The notes under the pieces are model-generated. The model searched no databases. It was not told where the DNA came from and saw nothing but the letters and a program-made list of their open reading frames with translations. A DNA stretch of 5,114 bases from Bacillota bacterium (GTDB taxonomy: Bacteria > Bacillota > Clostridia > Oscillospirales > Oscillospiraceae): contig JAEWYA010000243.1 of assembly GCA_023395775.1 (NCBI GenBank), forward strand, positions 1-5,114, given 5' to 3'. The first letter of the stretch is position 1, and each line of letters begins with the position of its first letter. Positions 1 to 5,114 of this stretch are shown piece after piece. The position numbers and the translations under genes were made by a program.

Positions 1-3000
1 TCTCCGCTCTTCCATCAAAATCATGAAAACAATTTTGGCGGCAAAGCTGATGGCGTCCACCTGAGGTTGAGTCCAGGTGCGGTGGATCTCACAATCGTCA
101 AAGCCCATGAACCCCGCAAACCGCCCATTGTCCGTCACCGCGCACTGGAGCATGGAGAGCGTATTTCGTCCCTCCATCAGCTTTCGCTGCTCAGGCGTCA
201 GAGCCCCCACATCCTGGCAGAGGAAAATACCCCGCCGGTCGAAATTTTCGTGGTAGTCTGTGTCTGAATCCCGGTAACAGATGTTTTGCCAGACTGTCCG
301 CTGGGGGACAATGCCGTCGCCGCACCACTCAAAGGTACTGCTGCAATATTCGCCATCAGCCGAGTCCTCAAAAATATACGCCCGGCTCACATGGAAGAGC
401 CGCCCCATCTTCTCCAGCGCGCCGGTTACGGCCTTTTCAATTTCTCCAGAGCCGTAGTACTCCCGCAGCGTCTCGCTGATAATCCGGGACAGGGCCTCCT
501 GAAAATCGGTCTCCGGGTCGATCTGCGTGTGCTGCCGTTCCTTGGGACTCACGATCTCCGCCCGGGACTTTACCTCGCTGAATACGGCGTATCCGCCCTT
601 GCCCGTATCCTTTGCCTGACAAAGAGCGTGACTGCAATGCTGAAACAGCGTCTCGCAGTTCCGGCCATGCCGCGGAGCCAGCGCAAGGCCCACACTGCAC
701 GATATCTCTCGGTCGGATTTCCGCACCACGTTTTTGCTCGCCTCCAGGAGCTGGCGCACGCGGCTGATCGCGGCGGGCTCCGAGGAAACCGCAGGCATAA
801 ATATCAAGAATGTATCTCCGCCGACGCGGGCAACGACATCACCGTCCCGGAATATCTTGCCGAAGAGGCTGGCCAGTTCCACCAGTACCGCGTCGCCGAA
901 AATGTGGCCATACTGATCGTTCACGCCGCGAAAATCGTCCACATCCACCAGCAGCATGGCGGAATTTTCATTTTTACCCATCTGGTTAAGGTAATAGTCA
1001 ATACGCTCCTGAGCCGCCGCCTTATGATATAGTCCGGTCAGGCCGTCCCGCTGGGCTTTATCCACCAAGCCCCCGATCGATCGCTTCTCCACCTCGATAT
1101 CCGTGATTATGCCGATGACCCGATTGGGTTTCCCGTCGCTGCCAGGCTGCACCGCCATTTTGGCCCGCTGCCAGCGATACTGCCCATCGGCAGCGATCAG
1201 GCGGAACTCTGTCTCCTCCCGCAGGGCGCCGTCACGGATGGTCTGACGCGCCCGCAGAATGTCTTTGACGTCCATGGGATAGATATGGGAACCTGTCTCC
1301 AGTGCCTTGCTCAGATAGCTCTGCGGCTGATAGCCGAACTTCAGCTCCCAGTTTCCGGAAACCCAGAAGCGGTCTGAGGACACATTCCACTCGAAGACCA
1401 TATCCCCCTCCTGCTGAACCGCGATCCGATACCGCTCCAAACACTGGCGCAGCTCCTCCTGTACCCGCTTCTGAGCGGTAACGTCTGTCAGAACGCACTG
1501 AAAATACTCGCCGCCGCCAACTTCCCGGCGCAATATGCTGTTTTCAAGAACCCATACGGTCCGCCCGTCCCCAGCCCTGATGCGGTACTCCAGATGCAGC
1601 TCCCGGCCGACTGCCATCTGCCTCCGGCTTTGGTCCAGCACCCGATCCCGATCCACCGGGTCCAGAAGGCCGGCCATGTGGTTATGGAACCGGCTGGTAA
1701 TCTCCTCTTCGGTGTATCCCACCAGATTCAAAAAACCGGGGTTCATATCTGTGATGGTGAGTTTCCGGTCATTCCTGCGCCGCAGCACTGCTGTGGGAAT
1801 CCGGTCGCAGGAGTCACACGATCTGTTCCGCCGAACGGACGGCTGCCGCTCCGTTGTCTCCGGCTCCGGCGCATCCGGCTCCCTGCGCCAGACGGCCAGA
1901 GCCCGGCAATACCGCGGGTCCTCCGAACCCAGCCGCAGGACCGTATTCCGATACCAGACGTATTGACCGGAGTCTTTGTCCCTGATCCGGTACCGACCGG
2001 AAAACTCCAGCGAGCCCTCCGTAAAAAAGCGGTCGTAGGCTCCGTCCATCTGCTCAGTCGCTTTCGCCTGATCATCCGGGTGGACACAGGTCCGCACAAA
2101 GGTCTTCCCCGCATCCTCCACCGTTTTTTCCTGACGAAAAGCGGAAAAGTTATGGTCCGCCTGATAGAGAAGGTGATATGTTCCGGCGTTCCGATCCAAT
2201 TCCAATACCGTTGCGTCCAGGTGACGGAGCAGCGCAAACAGCTTATCCTGGCTTTGGGCCGTCCGGGCCTCCTCGTACACATAGGCGGGCCAACTGATCT
2301 CATCCTCTCTACCGTCGTCCGCCGTGCGCAGTCCGTCGGCGTATTTCCGGGACAACTCAAAAAATTCCGGCTGCACACTTTTGAAGCACTCCAAAAGGTC
2401 GCCGGAGAATGCGCCGCACTCACCTTGCAAAATCATATTGTATGCTTCATTTTGGGGAATCGCCCGCTTATACACCCGGTCGGTGGTCAGCGCGTCAAAA
2501 CAATCCGCCACTGCCACAACCTGGGCATAAATCGGGATACTGTTCTCCCTCAGCCTCTCGGGATAGCCCCTGCCATCCCACCGCTCGTGGTGGAAACGGC
2601 AGATGTTGTAAGCGTAGCTCAGATATTCCGGGTCTCCCATCCGGTCAAGGCCCGTCAATATCTCACAGCCCCGGAGGGTATGGGTCTTCATGATCTCGAA
2701 TTCCTCCGGCGTCAACCGGCTGGGTTTATTCAAAACGGCATCCGGAATGGCAATCTTGCCGATGTCGTGGAGGGATGAGGCGCTGGCGATGATCTCAATG
2801 GTGTGCCCGTTCATCCCATATTCGGGATGCTCCCTCGCCACCTCCCGAAGCAGAATACGCGTGAAGCCGCGGATACGGCGGATATGCTGACCGGATTCCA
2901 AGCTCCTGTGTTCAATGACAGAGGAAAGGCCGTCAATCAGCGCGGTGTTGGATTCCCGTATCTGAGCAGCCTGCTCCTCCACCAGCTCTTCCAAATGCAG

Positions 3001-3390
3001 CTTATGCCGATAGAGTTCCACGGCGTTTTGAACCCGCCGTTTCACCGACCGGGACTCAAAGGGCTTTGTAATAATATCAGACGCCCCCAGATCGAAGACC
3101 CGGACCTCGCTCTCGGGAGTATGATCGGCGGTAATGACAATGACGGGGATGCGGGACAGCGTCTCATCTGCCGACACCTCCTGCAGCACCGCATAACCGT
3201 CCTTCACCGGCATCAGCAAATCCAACAGCACGGCGGCGATCCGTTTCCGGTTCCGCCGCATCAGCGTCAAAGCCTGCGCGCCGTCCTCCGCCTCAAGGAT
3301 CTCATATTCGCCCTCGAACAGAGCGCAAAGGATTGTGCGGTTGATCTGCATATCATCCACCAGCAGCAGCGTATTGCAGGTCTGCATCAT
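1..3390 (-). CDS. Multidomain c-di-GMP signalling protein: REC, HD-GYP, three PAS, GGDEF (degenerate) and GAF; 3' end outside window
   Basis: One unbroken frame of 1130 codons runs from ATG at 3390 to the left edge with no stop, so the C-terminus is missing. Residues 1-125 are a receiver domain with acidic pair D12/D13, phospho-acceptor D57, T87 and K109, all canonical. A charged helical linker (126-150) leads to an HD-GYP domain (about 150-345) with E165, H169, HDIGK at 208-212, H237, HHERWDGRGYP at 267-277 and D296. This is the full metal-binding set, so c-di-GMP hydrolysis is likely. Three PAS-type domains follow at about 385-500, 530-640 and 652-768; the first is the most divergent. A GGDEF domain starts at DGLTGLY (782-788). 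It keeps VDVDDF and VND but has GGDTF at 857-861, with inhibitory-site RDGD at 848-851. Residues 975-1130 resemble a GAF domain. It is probably a cytoplasmic phosphodiesterase switched by a histidine kinase and sensory domains; no membrane segment or partner kinase is visible. Start 3390 is preferred because the receiver fold begins there. Confidence 0.93.
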   Translation of the reverse strand, partial: MMQTCNTLLLVDDMQINRTILCALFEGEYEILEAEDGAQALTLMRRNRKRIAAVLLDLLMPVKDGYAVLQEVSADETLSRIPVIVITADHTPESEVRVFDLGASDIITKPFESRSVKRRVQNAVELYRHKLHLEELVEEQAAQIRESNTALIDGLSSVIEHRSLESGQHIRRIRGFTRILLREVAREHPEYGMNGHTIEIIASASSLHDIGKIAIPDAVLNKPSRLTPEEFEIMKTHTLRGCEILTGLDRMGDPEYLSYAYNICRFHHERWDGRGYPERLRENSIPIYAQVVAVADCFDALTTDRVYKRAIPQNEAYNMILQGECGAFSGDLLECFKSVQPEFFELSRKYADGLRTADDGREDEISWPAYVYEEARTAQSQDKLFALLRHLDATVLELDRNAGTYHLLYQADHNFSAFRQEKTVEDAGKTFVRTCVHPDDQAKATEQMDGAYDRFFTEGSLEFSGRYRIRDKDSGQYVWYRNTVLRLGSEDPRYCRALAVWRREPDAPEPETTERQPSVRRNRSCDSCDRIPTAVLRRRNDRKLTITDMNPGFLNLVGYTEEEITSRFHNHMAGLLDPVDRDRVLDQSRRQMAVGRELHLEYRIRAGDGRTVWVLENSILRREVGGGEYFQCVLTDVTAQKRVQEELRQCLERYRIAVQQEGDMVFEWNVSSDRFWVSGNWELKFGYQPQSYLSKALETGSHIYPMDVKDILRARQTIRDGALREETEFRLIAADGQYRWQRAKMAVQPGSDGKPNRVIGIITDIEVEKRSIGGLVDKAQRDGLTGLYHKAAAQERIDYYLNQMGKNENSAMLLVDVDDFRGVNDQYGHIFGDAVLVELASLFGKIFRDGDVVARVGGDTFLIFMPAVSSEPAAISRVRQLLEASKNVVRKSDREISCSVGLALAPRHGRNCETLFQHCSHALCQAKDTGKGGYAVFSEVKSRAEIVSPKERQHTQIDPETDFQEALSRIISETLREYYGSGEIEKAVTGALEKMGRLFHVSRAYIFEDSADGEYCSSTFEWCGDGIVPQRTVWQNICYRDSDTDYHENFDRRGIFLCQDVGALTPEQRKLMEGRNTLSMLQCAVTDNGRFAGFMGFDDCEIHRTWTQPQVDAISFAAKIVFMILMEERR

Positions 3391-3395
3391 CGCGC

Positions 3396-3400
3396 CCTCC
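3396..3400 (-). promoter_or_regulatory. Ribosome binding site for the signalling protein, start at 3390
   Basis: On the minus strand GGAGG, inside a GGGGAGGG run, lies 5 bases before ATG at 3390 and 8 bases before a second tandem ATG at 3387. It is a strong Shine-Dalgarno match and places translation exactly at the beginning of the receiver domain. This is the main reason for preferring this start over the in-frame upstream ATGs at 3507 and 3714. Confidence 0.65.
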
Positions 3401-3510
3401 CCACCGTCGGAATCAGGGCGCAGCCGTTTCCTCCGAGGTCCTCCACCGTCTGTTCGCCGGACTGATCGCTCCGGTCGTGCCGGGCCCGTCCCCTCCGTTG
3501 TTGTCATGCG

Positions 3511-3518
3511 TCTTCTCC
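3511..3518 (-). promoter_or_regulatory. Alternative ribosome binding site for an upstream in-frame ATG at 3507
   Basis: The minus strand reads GGAGAAGA followed by CGC and then ATG at 3507, in frame with the receiver protein. The spacing and match are good enough for initiation. Use of this site would add 39 residues rich in Arg, Gly, Pro and Thr, with no recognisable domain, before the receiver fold. It could be the true start, a secondary start or chance; the sequence alone does not decide. Confidence 0.3.
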
Positions 3519-3540
3519 GTTCTCTCTGATCTTCCGCAAG

Positions 3541-3700
3541 CGCGAAATGAAACACCGCCCGCGAGGTAAAAAGTGCTCCCCACTCAGCCGGATGACCGGC
3601 CCGCGCCGGTACCCATCTCCTCCCCGTGGAAGCGCATCTGTAATCCTGTCTCTCTGCCTGCTTTGGCCTGGCCGCAGCCTGCGGCGAACGCAGGACTTCC
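3541..3700. repeat. GC-rich block of small inverted repeats, possible dispersed intergenic element
   Basis: This block contrasts with the AT-rich DNA on its right. It holds several short perfect inverted repeats: ACCGGC/GCCGGT around CCGC at 3595-3610, GCCGCAG/CTGCGGC around one base at 3671-3685, and CCTGCG/CGCAGG around GCGAA at 3678-3694. The last two overlap and are mutually exclusive hairpins. More than one frame is largely stop-free, yet none gives a gene with a credible start and domain. The style recalls repeated intergenic sequences of Oscillospiraceae, but no second copy is present in the window, so repeat status is an impression only. In the minus-strand transcript it would be a structured leader. 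Confidence 0.3.
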
Positions 3701-3709
3701 CGCTTGTTT

Positions 3710-3787
3710 ATCATAAAATCGACCAAAAATTGTAAAATCATCCAGCCGACCGACTATTATTTTACTTCAAAACAGCAGTGTCCGCAA
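3710..3787 (-). promoter_or_regulatory. Candidate promoter region for the signalling protein
   Basis: The AT-rich stretch between the terminator and the GC-rich leader holds two sigma-A-like candidates on the minus strand. The first has -35 TTGCGG (3787-3782), a 17-base spacer and -10 TAAAAT (3764-3759). The second has -35 TTTACA (3736-3731), a short 15-base spacer and -10 TATGAT (3715-3710). Neither is a perfect consensus. The position is right for a gene that must start its own transcript after the strong terminator upstream. Either would give a leader of roughly 310-370 bases if translation starts at 3390. Confidence 0.35.
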
Positions 3788-3860
3788 GAGGCTGTTTACT
3801 CGGTTGACGTAATATTTTGCATCTTTACACGCAAAGAGCGTGCAAGTCTGTTTCTTGGCT

Positions 3861-3897
3861 AAAAAGCACCTTCGGCGCGGTGCGCCGAAGGTGCTTT
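3861..3897 (-). terminator. Rho-independent terminator of the FGGY kinase transcript
   Basis: A perfect 16-base-pair inverted repeat, AAAGCACCTTCGGCGC (3863-3878) and its complement (3882-3897), flanks a GGT loop. On the minus strand the stem ends in a run of five T (3865-3861). It lies 83 bases past the kinase stop codon. On the plus strand the stem is followed only by TTT inside the stem and then GGC, so termination is expected mainly for minus-strand transcription. About 20 bases to the right of 3842 in the same gap, a weaker hairpin, CACGC-AAAGA-GCGTG at 3828-3842, has no assigned role. Confidence 0.88.
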
Positions 3898-3980
3898 GGC
3901 TGTCAACCAGGTCCCGGAGCTCTTACCCCCAGTCCTATCCACTTTAACGGGTTGTCTTTATTTTTATGAATGAAAACCGA

Positions 3981-5114
3981 TTACCACAGCGCCCGCAGAA
4001 CCGGATGCAGACAGTAGAACCTTTCATACAGCGGGCCGTAGATTTTCCCGCTTCCGGCGAATGGAGTGTACCGTACACAGTTTTCCAGCCCACTGAGAGA
4101 CGCGGTGAACTGCTCGTAGCATGCAATTTTTCCGAGGCCCAGCAGCGCGGCGGACGCCACGGCCATAGCCGGCAGCAGCTCCGCGTCCCGGAATACCGCG
4201 ATCTCCCGGCCCAGCACATCCGCCAGAATCTGGCACCAGACAGACTCCCGTCCTCCCCCGCCGATCAGGGAAACGCTCTGGGGCGCGGGGTCCAGCCGCT
4301 CCAGCCCCTGGCGAATGGAGAAGGCGACGCCCTCCAGCGCCGCGCGGGCAAGGTCCGCGGCCGTTGTCTGGGGCGTCAGGCCGATGCAGCAGCCCCGGGC
4401 GTGGGGGTCCAGCACCGGAAACCGCTCCCCCACAAGGTACGGCAAAAACAGCGTTCCGCCGCTACCGGGAGCGCTCCGGGTCAGCAAAGCACCCAGAGCG
4501 TCAAAATTGACGTCCTCCCTCCCGGCAAATCCGGCCATGACGCCCGCAATCCAGCTGTGGACATTTCCGGCGTTCAGGAACGGGACCACGTTGATATAGC
4601 GGTCTTCCGGCATGGCGGCCAGATTGAAGACTCCCTCCTGCGTCAAAAGCGGGCCGTCAGACACGGCGGCCACCCAGCCGGAGGTACCCAAGTTTATATT
4701 GTACTGCCCCGGCGCGGCAATGCCGCTGGCGAGCGTGGCGGCGCCGGCGTCCCCGGTCCCGGCAAAGACCGGCGTGCCCGGAAGGTAGCCGCAGGCCTTT
4801 GCTGCCTCCGGCAGTACGCCGCCCACCCTTCTGTGGGCGGCGAAGAGTTCTGGGAACAAGTCCGGCGAAACTCCCGTGGAAGCCAGCAGTTCTCCACTCC
4901 AGCACTTTTGAAAAATGTCCATGGCCCCCGCCGTGGACCCGGCGGTGACATCCCCGGCGCACACACCGGTGAGCCGCGCGATGAGATAATCCTTTGAGCT
5001 GATAAGGACGTGACTCGTCATGGCATACAGGTCCGGGCGGCGCTCTTTCAGCCACAGCAGCTTTGGAAGCGGCAGCGACCCGTCGCACCGGTTGCCCGTT
5101 AACCTGAGAACGCG
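3981..5114 (-). CDS. FGGY-family carbohydrate kinase, xylulokinase-like; 5' end outside window
   Basis: The frame enters at the right edge and ends at TAA (3983-3981), giving the C-terminal 377 residues of a family usually near 500, so roughly 120 N-terminal residues are missing. The family phosphorylates sugars or polyols with ATP in the cytoplasm. In fragment numbering, LPKLLWLKERRPDLYA (about 15-31) and SSKDYLIARLTG match the xylulokinase region ahead of the second lobe. FAGTGDAGAA carries the expected catalytic aspartate at 122, and LGTSG at 142-146 is a phosphate-binding loop. LPYLVGERFP precedes the second FGGY signature, GCCIGLTP through AALE (about 231-251). GGGGRES (275-281) is the adenosine-binding loop, and the ADVLG that follows is typical. 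Motifs fit xylulokinase best, but D-xylulose cannot be fixed as substrate; another pentulose, gluconate-type or polyol substrate remains possible. The ATG at 5021 is internal, since homology continues upstream. The gene is followed by a strong terminator, so it closes its operon. Confidence 0.93.
   Translation of the reverse strand, partial: RVLRLTGNRCDGSLPLPKLLWLKERRPDLYAMTSHVLISSKDYLIARLTGVCAGDVTAGSTAGAMDIFQKCWSGELLASTGVSPDLFPELFAAHRRVGGVLPEAAKACGYLPGTPVFAGTGDAGAATLASGIAAPGQYNINLGTSGWVAAVSDGPLLTQEGVFNLAAMPEDRYINVVPFLNAGNVHSWIAGVMAGFAGREDVNFDALGALLTRSAPGSGGTLFLPYLVGERFPVLDPHARGCCIGLTPQTTAADLARAALEGVAFSIRQGLERLDPAPQSVSLIGGGGRESVWCQILADVLGREIAVFRDAELLPAMAVASAALLGLGKIACYEQFTASLSGLENCVRYTPFAGSGKIYGPLYERFYCLHPVLRALW

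Larger units (their letters stand above)
3391..3714 (-). other. Open in-frame extension upstream of the receiver domain, probably untranslated leader
   Basis: The frame of the signalling protein stays open for 108 codons upstream of 3390, with in-frame ATGs at 3714 and 3507. The predicted peptide begins MINKREVLRSPQAAARPKQ and is dominated by Arg, Ala, Pro and Gly without any fold I recognise. The ATG at 3714 has no Shine-Dalgarno sequence, and it overlaps a possible -10 box. I read this stretch as 5' leader that happens to lack stops because of its GC content. A longest-ORF gene caller would probably include it in the protein. No other gene is supported here. Confidence 0.5.

Noticed and set aside
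1743..2423. 226-codon minus-strand open frame
   Set aside because: It is a different frame inside the signalling gene; the PAS and HD-GYP reading is in the other frame and continues without a break across this region.
1594..2778. 394-codon plus-strand open frame, and similar ones at 286-1032 and 2803-3465
   Set aside because: They lie fully antisense to the receiver/HD-GYP/PAS/GGDEF gene, whose motifs are unambiguous. Their translations are rich in Arg, Pro and His with no domain, as expected for shadows of GC-rich codons.
3387..3506. Small minus-strand frame ending in TGA that overlaps the 3390 ATG (ATGA)
   Set aside because: The overlap suggests translational coupling, but the frame has no ATG and its only GTG start lacks a ribosome site. 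The signal is too weak to call a gene.
3547..3735. 62-codon plus-strand open frame in the intergenic region
   Set aside because: No credible ribosome site, composition rich in Arg, Pro and Ser, and it overlaps the inverted-repeat leader and promoter region of the minus-strand gene.
3804..3832. TTGACG as a plus-strand -35 box
   Set aside because: No acceptable -10 sequence at 16-18 bases, and no plus-strand gene downstream.
3700..3900. c-di-GMP riboswitch upstream of the c-di-GMP gene
   Set aside because: A short ACGCAAAG string on the plus strand recalls part of the motif, but it is on the wrong strand for the gene and the remaining conserved segments are absent.
3802..3908. Seven-base inverted repeat GGTTGAC (3802-3808) and GTCAACC (3902-3908) enclosing the terminator
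   Set aside because: Arms this short and 93 bases apart are expected by chance; they do not extend and show no link to a known element.
3966..4997. 343-codon plus-strand open frame
   Set aside because: It is antisense to the FGGY kinase, which carries the full catalytic and nucleotide-binding motifs on the minus strand.

Overview
The window is GC-rich and carries two genes, both on the minus strand and both cut by a window edge, separated by about 590 bases without a convincing gene. Base composition, gene style and the combination of response-regulator, HD-GYP, PAS, GGDEF and GAF modules in one polypeptide suggest a gut-type Clostridia bacterium, probably an Oscillospiraceae relative such as Oscillibacter or Flavonifractor. 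This placement is an inference from gene character; no marker gene is present.

Right part (3981-5114, minus): the C-terminal 377 residues of an FGGY-family carbohydrate kinase, closest in motif pattern to xylulokinase. A strong intrinsic terminator (3861-3897) lies 83 bases downstream, so this kinase ends its transcription unit.

Middle (3391-3980): the terminator, then an AT-rich stretch (about 3700-3830) with candidate minus-strand promoter elements, then a GC-rich block (about 3541-3700) full of small inverted repeats. This GC-rich block would be the 5' leader of the next gene. The reading frame of that gene stays open through it, which makes its start codon ambiguous.

Left part (1-3390, minus): a single uninterrupted frame of at least 1130 codons encoding a large cyclic-di-GMP signalling protein. 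Its domains are an N-terminal receiver, an HD-GYP phosphodiesterase with all key residues, three PAS-type sensor domains, a GGDEF domain whose signature reads GGDTF but whose RxxD inhibitory site is kept, and a GAF domain reaching the left edge. It is best read as a phosphorylation-controlled c-di-GMP phosphodiesterase with several sensory inputs and a probably non-catalytic GGDEF module.

The two genes look like separate transcription units, one metabolic and one signalling. Nothing visible ties them functionally. The long plus-strand open frames facing both genes are antisense shadows caused by the GC-rich codon usage.
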